Below are positions 39,314 through 47,593 of a stretch of 64,000 nucleotides of DNA, piece by piece. Below the pieces are notes generated by a model. It saw only the letters and a list, made by a program, of their open reading frames with translations. It was not told the DNA's origin and ran no database searches. The translations under genes were made by a program, and so were the position numbers. This DNA is from Idiomarina fontislapidosi (lineage in GTDB: Bacteria; Pseudomonadota; Gammaproteobacteria; Enterobacterales; Alteromonadaceae), in contig NZ_QJST01000001.1 of NCBI RefSeq assembly GCF_003226255.1, positions 248,001 to 312,000 on the forward strand. Direction: 5' to 3'. Every line of letters starts with the position of its first letter. Within the stretch, counting starts at the first letter, position 1.

Positions 39314-40318
39314 ATGGCACAGGTAATGATCGATATCGCGGGCACCGCGCTGACGGCAGAAGATAAACAACTCCTCGCGCACCCGGATGTGAATGGCTTG
39401 ATATTGTTTACCCGTAATTTTTCGAGTATTGAACAGGTTGAGACGTTGGTGGCTGACGCGCGCGCAGCATCTAACGGCCCGCTGTTAGTGGCTGTTGACC
39501 ACGAAGGTGGTCGCGTACAACGTTTCCGTGATGGCTTCAGCGCCATTCCGGCGATGGCGCGTATCGCCGATTTACCAGAACAGGAACAGTTAGCGGCCGC
39601 GCAAGACTTAGGTTGGTTGATGGCGCGCGAGGTCAGAGCGGTTGGTATTGATATCAGTTTTGCACCGGTTTTGGATATCAATGGCTGCAGCGAAGTCATT
39701 GGTGACCGCGCATTTGCGCGCGAGGTCCAGCAGGTTGCTCACCTCGCACAAGCGTTTATTGAAGGGATGCATGAAGCGGGTATGGGTGCGACTGGTAAGC
39801 ATTTTCCTGGGCACGGTTCCGTTGTTGCCGACTCACACTTTGCAGTGCCTGTTGATAGTCGTTCAAAAGAAGATATTTTTAACATCGATTTGCCGGTGTT
39901 CGATATGTTAGCGGATAAATTGGCAGGGGTTATGCCTGCACATGTCATCTATGACCAAGTCGATGCGCAGCCCGCCGGATTCTCGCGATATTGGTTGCAG
40001 GATGTACTTCGCGACCAGTTAGGCTTTAACGGCTTGATTTTTAGCGATGACTTATCGATGCAAGGCGCGACGGTTGTGGGTGACATGCGTCAACGTGCTG
40101 TGGCAGCAATAGCAGCAGGTTGTGATATGGTGTTGGTCTGTAATGACCGCGACGCAGCATTTGAACTGCTGCAACAGCCGTTGCCAGCCACATCAGCACG
40201 CAGCCGCTCGCGTCTACAAGCGATGTTGGGCGCAACCAATTATGAGCGGATGGATGAGTTACAACGCTCGAACCGCTGGCAATCAGCACAGCGTTGGCTC
40301 GAGCGCTTTAATAGCTGA
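39314..40318 (+). CDS. nagZ: Beta-N-acetylhexosaminidase NagZ
   Basis: This cytoplasmic GH3 enzyme removes GlcNAc from anhydro-muropeptides during cell-wall recycling. The 334-residue protein lacks a signal peptide and carries KHFPGHGSVVADSHFAVP (about residues 162-178), which includes the catalytic His/Asp pair; the nucleophile Asp is in IFSDDLSMQGA. Length matches the family. It ends directly against queC with no intergenic base. AmpD and AmpG, partners in recycling, are not in the window. Confidence 0.96.
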   Translation: MAQVMIDIAGTALTAEDKQLLAHPDVNGLILFTRNFSSIEQVETLVADARAASNGPLLVAVDHEGGRVQRFRDGFSAIPAMARIADLPEQEQLAAAQDLGWLMAREVRAVGIDISFAPVLDINGCSEVIGDRAFAREVQQVAHLAQAFIEGMHEAGMGATGKHFPGHGSVVADSHFAVPVDSRSKEDIFNIDLPVFDMLADKLAGVMPAHVIYDQVDAQPAGFSRYWLQDVLRDQLGFNGLIFSDDLSMQGATVVGDMRQRAVAAIAAGCDMVLVCNDRDAAFELLQQPLPATSARSRSRLQAMLGATNYERMDELQRSNRWQSAQRWLERFNS

Positions 40319-40978
40319 TTAAGCCTCGTAAGGTAGCGGGTCTTTGACGCCGTTGGCGGCAAAGGCCTCTAAGCGCTCCACACATGCGCCACATTTGCCG
40401 CACGCTTTATCGCGTCCGTTGTAGCAGGTCCAAGTGTCGGCGTAATTGAGTGCCATGCGCAAACCGTCTGCTAAAATAGCATTTTTATCAACATCCAGAT
40501 AAGGCGCTACAACCTCGATAGGTTCGTAATTTGCGAGTTGACTCACCACATTCATTTGTCGTACAAACTCGGGACGACAATCGGGATAGATGGCGTGATC
40601 GCCTGAGTGGGCACCATAATATACGGCGCTAGCCCCTTCTGATACCGCATAGCCTATCGCCAACGACAGCAGAATCATGTTGCGATTCGGCACGACGGTC
40701 GACTTCATTGAGGATTCTTCGTAGTGACCTTCTGGGATGTCGATATCATCGGTCAGCGAACTACCTGCTAATAAACCATTGATGGCTGTAATATCGACGA
40801 CTTTATGGGGAATACCTAAGTCTTTACAGACCTTTGCCGCAACATCGAGTTCGCGGACGTGACGTTGACCATAATTAAATGATAATGCGGATACTTCGTG
40901 ACCTTGCTGCAATGCCTTATTCAGGACAGTAAACGAATCCATTCCACCTGAATAAATGACAACCACCTTTTGCGACAT
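40319..40978 (-). CDS. queC: 7-cyano-7-deazaguanine synthase QueC
   Basis: QueC converts 7-carboxy-7-deazaguanine to preQ0 with ATP and ammonia, in queuosine synthesis. The 219-residue protein has the PP-loop YSGGMDSFT at residues 8-16 and the C-terminal zinc cysteines in [27 protein letters not shown] precedes the ATG. It is divergent from queE, whose product supplies its substrate. Confidence 0.97.
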   Translation of the reverse strand: MSQKVVVIYSGGMDSFTVLNKALQQGHEVSALSFNYGQRHVRELDVAAKVCKDLGIPHKVVDITAINGLLAGSSLTDDIDIPEGHYEESSMKSTVVPNRNMILLSLAIGYAVSEGASAVYYGAHSGDHAIYPDCRPEFVRQMNVVSQLANYEPIEVVAPYLDVDKNAILADGLRMALNYADTWTCYNGRDKACGKCGACVERLEAFAANGVKDPLPYEA

Positions 40979-40998
40979 GCGCTGACTCCCCGTATAAT
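40970..40998 (+). promoter_or_regulatory. Predicted queE promoter overlapping the queC start
   Basis: TTGCGA (40970-40975), 17 bases, TATAAT (40993-40998), and queE begins 28 bases later. The -35 hexamer lies over codons 2-3 of divergent queC, so polymerase binding and queC translation share DNA. No preQ1 riboswitch fold was seen in the short leader. Confidence 0.68.
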
Positions 40999-41026
40999 TA
41001 ACTTCCCAATCATTTTAGCGAAAATC

Positions 41027-41698
41027 ATGACTTACCGCATTAACGAAATTTTTGAAACACTGCAGGGCGAGGGTACTTTTACAGGTGTCCCTTCTATTTT
41101 TATCCGTTTACAGGGGTGTCCTGTCGGGTGTCCCTGGTGTGATACCCAACACACATGGGAAATTAACTCAGCGGATGAAGTATCTGTTGCCCGTATGATG
41201 GACAAATCAGAGGCGAGCCCGCACTGGGCAACGATGTCGAGTGACGATATCGTCGAACTGATCAAGCAACGTGGCTATCGCGCTAAACACGTGGTTATTA
41301 CTGGCGGTGAACCGGCGATGTACGATTTACGTGCACTGGGTGAAGCACTTGAGGCGCAGGGCATGCGGTTGCAGATTGAGACCAGTGGCACCTATGAGTT
41401 GCTAATAACGCCTGCTACGTGGGTCACCGTCTCACCTAAATTGGACATGCCGGGTGGCTATTTGGTCCGCAGTGATTGCCTATCACGCGCCGACGAAATA
41501 AAGCATCCCGTGGCGATGCAAAAACATGTAGACGCACTGGATCAATTGCTGAAAGGGCAACGCTTAAATGCCGACGTGGTGATTTGTCTGCAACCGATTA
41601 GCCAACGACCGCGTGCCACAGAATTAGCGATGAAGGTGTGTATTGAGCGCAATTGGCGATTATCGGTACAGATGCATAAATATCTTAATATCGAGTAA
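41027..41698 (+). CDS. queE: 7-carboxy-7-deazaguanine synthase QueE
   Basis: A radical-SAM enzyme that rearranges 6-carboxytetrahydropterin to 7-carboxy-7-deazaguanine. I start at the ATG at 41027 (MTYRINEIFETLQGEG), giving 223 residues; the longer frame begins before the promoter. The iron-sulfur motif is QGCPVGCPWC (C-x3-C-x2-C, about residues 31-38), followed by VITGGEPAMYD. E. coli QueE is the same size class. QueD and QueF are not present here. Confidence 0.95.
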   Translation: MTYRINEIFETLQGEGTFTGVPSIFIRLQGCPVGCPWCDTQHTWEINSADEVSVARMMDKSEASPHWATMSSDDIVELIKQRGYRAKHVVITGGEPAMYDLRALGEALEAQGMRLQIETSGTYELLITPATWVTVSPKLDMPGGYLVRSDCLSRADEIKHPVAMQKHVDALDQLLKGQRLNADVVICLQPISQRPRATELAMKVCIERNWRLSVQMHKYLNIE

Positions 41699-41756
41699 GC
41701 CATAACGAGATCGCGCCCTTCAGACGCGGCGGGCTCGCACTTTCCTTCCTATACTG

Positions 41757-41785
41757 CCTGTTCCTTTTATCAACCGAGGAACAGG
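41757..41785 (+). promoter_or_regulatory. Hairpin sequestering the flp ribosome-binding site
   Basis: CCTGTTCC (41757-41764) pairs perfectly with GGAACAGG (41778-41785), one base before the pilin ATG at 41787. The likely Shine-Dalgarno GAGGAA lies partly inside the stem. If formed in the mRNA, it would hide the ribosome site, giving translational control of the first Tad gene. Confidence 0.6.
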
Positions 41786-41786
41786 T

Positions 41787-42077
41787 ATGCATCAGAATCA
41801 CTTCACAGTCTTATCAAAATCGACTCAACGCGGTCAAGGTATGACCGAATATATCATTATTGTCGCCTTGATTGCCGTTGCGGCTATCGGGGTCTATTCA
41901 ATGTTTGGGCAGAGCTTGCGTAACCAAGTGGCCGGTCTTGCCAAAGAAATGACTGGGCAAAGTGCCTCGTCTGATATTAATCAGGCTAGACAATCGGCGC
42001 GCACAGCTTCAACGGTAGCCAAAAAGAACATTAATTTGGGCAATTATGACGAGGCGAATCAGACGGAAGAACAATGA
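41787..42077 (+). CDS. Flp-type major pilin-like protein
   Basis: A 96-residue prepilin. A basic leader ends in Gly16; the segment after it, QGMTEYIIIVALIAVAAIGVY, places Glu and Tyr at +5 and +6, the G-x4-E-Y rule for Flp pilin processing by a prepilin peptidase. A single hydrophobic helix follows, then a polar tail (about 50-96), longer than in typical 50-70-residue Flp pilins. It is first in the Tad locus, and its stop overlaps the next gene by four bases. Predicted role: the shaft subunit of a Flp/Tad pilus. Confidence 0.85.
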   Translation: MHQNHFTVLSKSTQRGQGMTEYIIIVALIAVAAIGVYSMFGQSLRNQVAGLAKEMTGQSASSDINQARQSARTASTVAKKNINLGNYDEANQTEEQ

Positions 42078-43306
42078 GGTTGGGTTCGCACAAAAAGGGC
42101 ATGGCATTGCCGCTGTACTTGGCATTTTCGCTGCTACTTTGCTTAGCGCTGTTATCGGTGACTCAACTCGGACAGCATGCTCGTAGACAGTTTTACTTGC
42201 AGAGTGTAGCGGATAATGCAGCGATGAGTGCTGGCGTGTTAATGGCACGCCAGCTCAATTTCGCGGCATTGTTGAACCGTGCGTTGATCGGAAACCAAGT
42301 GGCATTGGCTCAGTGGGTCGGCATGCATAGCTGGTTTAATATGATGGTCTCGCTACTCAACAACAGCTCTACGGTGCTTTCGTTTGTTCCTGCCTTAACC
42401 GGACCCATGTTGACATTTAAACGTGTGTTAAAAGGCGTAAAACAAGGTACAGAAAAGGGTCTTGCGGCGGTAGTGATGCTTCATGTAGCAATTATTCAAG
42501 CAATCTCAGCGCTACAAACGGTATTGCAACATACCTTAATTGCGGAAATTCCGTTCTCACTTAACGATGTTATCGCCGCCAATGACCAACAGTTAGAGTG
42601 GGATGCGTTCCATGGTGGCGGTATCGTGCCGTTTCCCGCCCTGTGGTGGCGGCTCACCACGGTCAAGTCGACGAAAGATAAAGAACAATCCGAGTTCTTT
42701 AAAGATCTGGTATTGAAAAGTCGCGATCCATTCTCGAGCAAACGAACTTATGACTGGCTTGATGTCTATGCGCTCAAAATACGTCGAGCGGGCGGCAGTG
42801 ATTTAGCCACACGCTGGAATGGGGAATGGAATTGGCATGCAATAGATACGGTGTCAGCGCATTGGCGTAAGTATGCACTCTTCGGCAGCATGAAAGAGCG
42901 TGTTCCTCTTGCTTGGGGCGCATCGGCGCAGTATGTCCGTGTCAAACGTTGGGCGTCTGATTATGGTGAATCTGAATGGATTAATCCCTGGGCGACTTGG
43001 TTAGGCTGGACATCAATGCCGCGCTTAAAGGTTCGTCAGCCCGCATTCCGTTTTGTGCGCCTAAAACACACAGCACGACTGGGTGCCGATAAGATAGTTA
43101 TAAAAATAACTGACCCTACGAGCGAACAACAGGCGATTGCAAAAGCCGAAGTGTTTTTCTCTCGGCCAAACAGTCTGTTTCCTCGCTCTGACAATCAATC
43201 TGAAAAAGAAAATTTATTCAATGCATTGTGGCAACCACGTTTAGTACCGCTATCACTTATTGAACAAACAGTGCTAGGTATTCAAGCTTATGAAAAATCG
43301 ACTTAA
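42074..43306 (+). CDS. TadG-like pilus-assembly protein (putative pilin-like)
   Basis: A 410-residue protein with an N-terminal KKG|MALPLYLAFSLLLCLALL helix, typical of the Tad domain of TadG-type proteins, and a large soluble part with no recognised enzyme motif. The QSVADNAAMSAGVLMARQ stretch after the helix also fits TadG ('ADAAALAGA' type). The Glu at +5 is missing, so processing as a pilin is doubtful. It overlaps both neighbours (4 and 17 bases). A role in the pilus base or tip is inferred. The C-terminal VWA-like domain of longer TadG proteins is not evident. Confidence 0.65.
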   Translation: MRLGSHKKGMALPLYLAFSLLLCLALLSVTQLGQHARRQFYLQSVADNAAMSAGVLMARQLNFAALLNRALIGNQVALAQWVGMHSWFNMMVSLLNNSSTVLSFVPALTGPMLTFKRVLKGVKQGTEKGLAAVVMLHVAIIQAISALQTVLQHTLIAEIPFSLNDVIAANDQQLEWDAFHGGGIVPFPALWWRLTTVKSTKDKEQSEFFKDLVLKSRDPFSSKRTYDWLDVYALKIRRAGGSDLATRWNGEWNWHAIDTVSAHWRKYALFGSMKERVPLAWGASAQYVRVKRWASDYGESEWINPWATWLGWTSMPRLKVRQPAFRFVRLKHTARLGADKIVIKITDPTSEQQAIAKAEVFFSRPNSLFPRSDNQSEKENLFNALWQPRLVPLSLIEQTVLGIQAYEKST

Positions 43307-43853
43307 TAGCCTCTATGCGAGGGGGCATGTACTGGTTGAGTCGCTGATTGTGGCGGGGCTCTGGGTGATATTGCTATTGTCACTGGCTGATGTCCTTTTG
43401 CCAGCAGTCAACTTAAGCGAAACAACGCTTGTACAGCAACGGCATCGTATTTTTACAGACCCGTTGGACTCAGAAAACCTAACACGATCCCGTGATTATA
43501 CCTCCGCTAAAGTGAGTCAGCGCTTATTGGATCCTCTCGACAAGCTCGTCAAAAACAACTTGGAGGTAAACAACCTAGTTAAGACCAAGCAAGAGAAGCC
43601 TTTATGGGTTATGGCTCAGCTACGTGATGATTGGGCAGCCAAAGAGGATGCTGAATTGCGCGATCGTCCCGCTGGTTGGGTGCTTAATCGTGTACTTGAT
43701 ATGAATTGGCTAAATGCTGTGCGTGACATTATCGCGATTCTCCCGTTTGCACGGGAATTTTCGAGCAGCTCACTAATTTGGGGGCATATTGATGATGAAG
43801 TGGTTCCGGAGGAGGAAGAGAAGTGTTCGCGGATATTCCAATGGCTTTGTTGA
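43290..43853 (+). CDS. TadE-like minor pseudopilin
   Basis: A 187-residue protein. The N-terminus ARG|HVLVESLIVAGLWVILLLSL has Gly12 and Glu at +5 followed by Ser, the cleavage pattern of TadE/TadF pseudopilins. The remaining 140 residues are polar and not recognised. It overlaps the TadG-like gene by 17 bases and the next gene by 31 bases. Probably a minor subunit of the pilus, processed by the same peptidase as the major pilin. Family assignment rests on the N-terminus and context alone. Confidence 0.62.
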   Translation: MKNRLNSLYARGHVLVESLIVAGLWVILLLSLADVLLPAVNLSETTLVQQRHRIFTDPLDSENLTRSRDYTSAKVSQRLLDPLDKLVKNNLEVNNLVKTKQEKPLWVMAQLRDDWAAKEDAELRDRPAGWVLNRVLDMNWLNAVRDIIAILPFAREFSSSSLIWGHIDDEVVPEEEEKCSRIFQWLC

Positions 43854-44341
43854 TGTGGACGTGGTCTGAACCAAACGCAATCAATGGCATGATGCGTTTA
43901 GAGCAACCTGACCAGCCCCGCTGGCCCGTGTTAGAGCGCAAGTTTCCAAACTGTCCGTTGACCGATGATCTGAAGCTGTGGGTTTGTGAAATTGAGCAAA
44001 AAATCTGGCTATTGCATCAATCTGACGATGGAGTTTGGTGGCTTTCTTCGCTAAGAGGACGAGCGCCGGTCACCCGTCCTCCTTTCAATATTGGTCTGAC
44101 ACCTTTTAGTTCGGGACAGCAGCAGGGGTACCAGTACTGGCTTTTTGTTGAACCCATCGGAAAGCTGGCAATGCAGCGTCAGCTGGAGTTTCGGTTGGGT
44201 CAGCTTGAGCGTCAACGGTTATCCGTAAATGACACCCACGAACTCATCCATCTTCCTTCATTAAATAGTTTTTTGAGCATCTATAACTATAACCAATGGA
44301 CGGTATTGATATGGCTAAGCAATCGGCAGGGCAAGCGCTAA
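43823..44341 (+). CDS. Unrecognised protein in the Tad locus
   Basis: A 172-residue protein starting with GTG at 43823, just after a strong GGAGGAAGAG ribosome site that lies inside the preceding gene. No signal peptide, clear membrane helix or known motif is visible. It is tryptophan-rich (about nine Trp), with paired aromatic patches such as VWWLSSL and YQYWLFVEP, suggesting a beta-rich domain. Overlaps of 31 and 46 bases with its neighbours show that it is an integral part of the operon. I do not recognise it. It could be a cytoplasmic assembly factor in the position where TadZ or RcpB might be expected. Confidence 0.65.
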   Translation: MFADIPMALLMWTWSEPNAINGMMRLEQPDQPRWPVLERKFPNCPLTDDLKLWVCEIEQKIWLLHQSDDGVWWLSSLRGRAPVTRPPFNIGLTPFSSGQQQGYQYWLFVEPIGKLAMQRQLEFRLGQLERQRLSVNDTHELIHLPSLNSFLSIYNYNQWTVLIWLSNRQGKR

Positions 44342-44502
44342 CCGAATCGCTTATTTTGCTGCTTATGTGTTGTATTTTTTTGTTTGGTACCGACTGGGGA
44401 CAGTCGATTGTGGACGAACTAAAACAGCTTGGGCGGTTACTGGCGCTGCATTTTAAGACATTACTTAATTTAATTAGTTTTGTACCGGGGAGCGGAATGT
44501 GA
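44296..44502 (+). CDS. Small Flp/TadE-like prepilin
   Basis: A 68-residue protein. Residues 8-30 read KQSAG|QALTESLILLLMCCIFLFG: a Gly12 cleavage site, Glu at +5 and Ser at +6, then a single hydrophobic helix. It resembles a second, shorter pilin. The start could be the ATG at 44296 or at 44311; neither has a good ribosome site, so translation probably depends on coupling with the upstream gene (46-base overlap). The stop overlaps the cpaB-like gene by four bases. Confidence 0.65.
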   Translation: MDGIDMAKQSAGQALTESLILLLMCCIFLFGTDWGQSIVDELKQLGRLLALHFKTLLNLISFVPGSGM

Positions 44503-45182
44503 AAGCAAAAAAGCAATGGCTCATACTCATGCTGCTTAGCGTTGCCTTGACAGCTTTCACGTTGTGGCTACTACGTTCATATCTTCACTACGAGACGGCT
44601 AAGCGTTTAAAAGCGGAGGCTCCTCCTGAGCAAGCGATTGTTGTATTCAGTCAAGACTTGGATGCAGGTACGTTAGTGGATACGTCAATGTTGTCACTTC
44701 GACAGTATCCCGCTCATCTAGTTAACGCAGGTTGGATGACCGAGGCGTCTATCGGCACTATTTTAGACTTGCCGCTAAAACATGCTGTTATCGCTGGCAC
44801 GCCCGTTGAAGAAACACAATTTGAATTATCGTATCAGAAGCGTATGGCAGATAGCTTACCCACTGAACATTGGGCTATCACGCTTCCCGTCGACATTATG
44901 CAAATTCACCATGGACAGTTGCAGCCTGATGATCGAGTCGATCTGGTCAGTAAAAACAGCTTAGAAGGCACGTTGCAGGTTGTCGAAAATATTCGTGTGT
45001 TAACGATAAACGGGTCTGATAACGGACATAGCTTATCGGTCACGTTAGCAGTATCGGCCGACCAAAGGCTTCAACTGGGCCAGATGATTGGTGACGGCAT
45101 GCAATGGTGGGTGAGGGCAGCGGATGATAAACGTCGTCCTTGGCAAAAGCATGTACGTCGTTCGGCAGTTATAGGCTGGTAG
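44499..45182 (+). CDS. CpaB/RcpC-type pilus assembly protein
   Basis: A 227-residue periplasmic protein anchored by an N-terminal helix (LILMLLSVALTAFTLWLL), followed by a SAF domain (about 45-110: VVFSQDLDAGTLVDTSML, HAVIAGTPV) and a C-terminal beta domain (RVDLVSKNSLEGTLQVVENIRVL). It starts with GTG at 44499, eight bases after GGGGAG. This is the CpaB/RcpC component that links the secretin to the peptidoglycan in Flp systems. The secretin gene follows immediately. Confidence 0.85.
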   Translation: MKAKKQWLILMLLSVALTAFTLWLLRSYLHYETAKRLKAEAPPEQAIVVFSQDLDAGTLVDTSMLSLRQYPAHLVNAGWMTEASIGTILDLPLKHAVIAGTPVEETQFELSYQKRMADSLPTEHWAITLPVDIMQIHHGQLQPDDRVDLVSKNSLEGTLQVVENIRVLTINGSDNGHSLSVTLAVSADQRLQLGQMIGDGMQWWVRAADDKRRPWQKHVRRSAVIGW

Positions 45183-45193
45183 GAGTAACCCCA

Positions 45194-46375
45194 ATGCTTA
45201 ATCGATTAATGACTTTGGTCTTGCTCATCGTTGCCCCTGCGTGCTTTGCGACGTCGGTTGATGAGCTTACCATTACGGTTGGACAAAGCGAGCGAATACG
45301 CATTACATCGGGCACCCAAGTCATGGTCGCCAATGAATCGTTAGCACAAGCGAAATTGGTCTCTGAAGATACGCTGTTGGTGCGTGGTTTAATGGCTGGA
45401 ACAACGGATATGTGGTTGATTGGTCCACATGATAAACGCATTGTTATTACTGTAGTCCATGCTGTTCCAGCATCCGTTATCGGAAGGCTAGAAGCTTGGC
45501 AGCGTGACTACCCCGACTTTAGCTTTCATCATGTTGGTAACCAAATAGAGCTAAAAGGCACTTTACCCGATGCAAAGCGGGCATCACTTCAAAAGTTAAT
45601 CGCACCCTATCCGAATATCATTGACCAAACCTCGGCCACTCGAGTTGAGCGACCGATGCTGCGGCTTAAGGTCACGATCTTGGAAATTAAGCAACAGTTT
45701 GTGCGCCAACTCGGAATTCAATGGGATTCACAAATTGCAGGTCCAAACTGGCAGTGGGGTCGTCAGGGAGGCGTCGAATGGAGTCCTTTATTGATGTCGA
45801 ATATTCAGTTACTCGAACAGCAAGGTGCCGCCAAATTACTGGCAACGCCCGTGTTGACTACTCAAAGCGGTCAGCCAGCATCGTTTCTTGCTGGGGGGGA
45901 AATTCCGATTCCTCAAGTGGTGGGTCAAGGCATGCAGGACCTCACCTTTCGTGAATACGGTGTGCGTCTAACCATCGAACCCGTCATCGGGATGGATAAC
46001 CAAATTACCGCAAAATTAAGCGCCGAAGTATCGAATCTCGATCCCGCCGTTGAAGTGAATGGGGTTCCTGGCATTCTCACGCGCCGAACCGAGGCGGTAT
46101 TAAGTTCGCAACACGGAGAGACAGTCGTGTTATCCGGATTATTAAGTGCTGATAGCAGTGAATCTGAAGCGGGGCTACCGGGTCTAAACCGACTGCCAAT
46201 CGCTGGGGAAGCGTTTAAACAGCGGGGACAACGCAACCAGCATACTGAGTTACTTATTTTTGTAACGAGCGAAATTGTCGCGCAGGACTACCAGCGTCAT
46301 GCGTTGAAAAGACGACATCAACAGCAGGCACGGCAATGGTACCAACAGGCCGGATGCATTGGACTCAAGGAGTGA
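45194..46375 (+). CDS. CpaC/RcpA-type outer-membrane secretin
   Basis: A 393-residue secretin of the Tad type, with a signal peptide (LIVAPACFA|TS, about residue 20). An N-terminal N0-like/BON-type domain (about 20-140) precedes the secretin core, which shows LKVTILEIKQQFVRQLGIQW, TPVLTTQSGQPASFLAGGEIPIPQ and the C-terminal ETVVLSGLL and GLPGLNRLPIAG motifs. I start at 45194 behind AGGAG; the longer frame begins inside the preceding gene. The short N-terminal region makes this one of the more compact RcpA proteins. Confidence 0.9.
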   Translation: MLNRLMTLVLLIVAPACFATSVDELTITVGQSERIRITSGTQVMVANESLAQAKLVSEDTLLVRGLMAGTTDMWLIGPHDKRIVITVVHAVPASVIGRLEAWQRDYPDFSFHHVGNQIELKGTLPDAKRASLQKLIAPYPNIIDQTSATRVERPMLRLKVTILEIKQQFVRQLGIQWDSQIAGPNWQWGRQGGVEWSPLLMSNIQLLEQQGAAKLLATPVLTTQSGQPASFLAGGEIPIPQVVGQGMQDLTFREYGVRLTIEPVIGMDNQITAKLSAEVSNLDPAVEVNGVPGILTRRTEAVLSSQHGETVVLSGLLSADSSESEAGLPGLNRLPIAGEAFKQRGQRNQHTELLIFVTSEIVAQDYQRHALKRRHQQQARQWYQQAGCIGLKE

Positions 46376-46377
46376 GC

Positions 46378-47589
46378 ATGGATAAACAACAACTTCGATT
46401 CGCCCTCAAAAATCACCTGCAACAACGACAGTCGGGTGTGCAGGATCTACCGCCAGCGGAGCTCAGAGAGCACGCTAAACGTTATTTACTAGAGCTTCAT
46501 AGTCATCAGTCTCAAGTGTCAGAAGATGCGGTGGCCGATGTGATTGATGAGATGCTCGGTTTGGGTCCTATTGAAGCGTTGCTGAGAGACGAAACTGTGT
46601 CCGAAATTATGGTGAATCGTTATGATCAGATTTTTATTGAACGGGCAGGGCGGTTAACTGACTCTGGCCTGGCTTTCAGCGATGAGTCGAGTCTACGACG
46701 GGTCATCGAGCGCATTGTATTACCGCTTGGCAGACATGTTGACGACTCTTCACCTATGGTCGATGCCCGATTATCCGATGGCTCACGGGTGAACGCGGTG
46801 CTGCAACCGCTCGCCGTGAAGGGAAGCTGTATCACAATCCGTAAGTTTTCCTCAACGCCGTTAACAATTGATGACTTGATTAAGTTCGACTCGTTATCGC
46901 CAAAAGCAGCGGAGTTTTTGAAGCTGGCTGTTGAGTGTCGGCAAAATATTATTATTTCGGGCGGTACAGGAAGCGGCAAAACCACCTTACTTAATACACT
47001 ATCTTCGTTTATTCCAAGCGACGAGCGGATCGTTACGATTGAGGATGCTGCTGAGCTGAGGCTACAACACAAGAATCTGGTCTCACTCGAAGCCCGCCCG
47101 AAAAACCAAGAAGGAAAAGGTGCGATCCATATTCGCGATCTGGTTATTAACTCGCTACGCATGCGACCTGATCGAATCGTCGTGGGTGAATGTCGCGGTG
47201 CCGAGGCATTAGACATGCTTCAAGCAATGAATACTGGACACGCGGGTTCACTCAGTACGGTGCATGCCAATACCGCGCGAGATGCCGTGCGACGGCTAGA
47301 GATTATGGTGTTAATGGGAGCAATGGATTTGCCCGTGTTTGCGATCCGTCAGCAGATTGCCAGTGCCGTTGATTTAATCGTGCAAACCGCACGACTAAAT
47401 ACCGGCCAGCGGGTCGTCACAAGTATTGATGAACTAACAGGTATTGATGGTGAAACACTTCAAATTGGTACCTTGTTTGCGCGACAACGTGGGGAACACG
47501 GTTTAGTCAGCCAAGGGATGCCTGCTCGATTTGCAGCTGGGCAACCGCCTGAGTTGCAAGAGCAATTGACGCAGACCTTAATGGGTTAA
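46378..47589 (+). CDS. CpaF/TadA-type pilus assembly ATPase
   Basis: A 403-residue hexameric secretion ATPase. Walker A is ISGGTGSGKTTLLN (about residue 200), Walker B is RIVVGECRG and an Asp-box-like TIEDAAEL is present. The N-terminal part contains the SEIMVNRYDQIFIER segment of CpaF. AAGGAG precedes the ATG at 46378. It powers assembly of the Flp pilus. No retraction ATPase is present, as in all Tad systems, where one motor does both. Confidence 0.94.
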   Translation: MDKQQLRFALKNHLQQRQSGVQDLPPAELREHAKRYLLELHSHQSQVSEDAVADVIDEMLGLGPIEALLRDETVSEIMVNRYDQIFIERAGRLTDSGLAFSDESSLRRVIERIVLPLGRHVDDSSPMVDARLSDGSRVNAVLQPLAVKGSCITIRKFSSTPLTIDDLIKFDSLSPKAAEFLKLAVECRQNIIISGGTGSGKTTLLNTLSSFIPSDERIVTIEDAAELRLQHKNLVSLEARPKNQEGKGAIHIRDLVINSLRMRPDRIVVGECRGAEALDMLQAMNTGHAGSLSTVHANTARDAVRRLEIMVLMGAMDLPVFAIRQQIASAVDLIVQTARLNTGQRVVTSIDELTGIDGETLQIGTLFARQRGEHGLVSQGMPARFAAGQPPELQEQLTQTLMG

Positions 47590-47593
47590 ATTT

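Noticed and set aside
39214-39699. A 161-residue minus-strand frame over the start of nagZ
   Set aside because: It is antisense to a clear GH3 enzyme and has low-complexity composition typical of shadow frames.
40979-41026. Possible preQ1 riboswitch before queE
   Set aside because: The leader after the predicted promoter is too short and no pseudoknot-like pattern is visible.
41727-41755. Promoter for the Tad operon using TATACT at 41750-41755
   Set aside because: No acceptable -35 hexamer or extended -10 is present at the right distance, so the true start is undecided.
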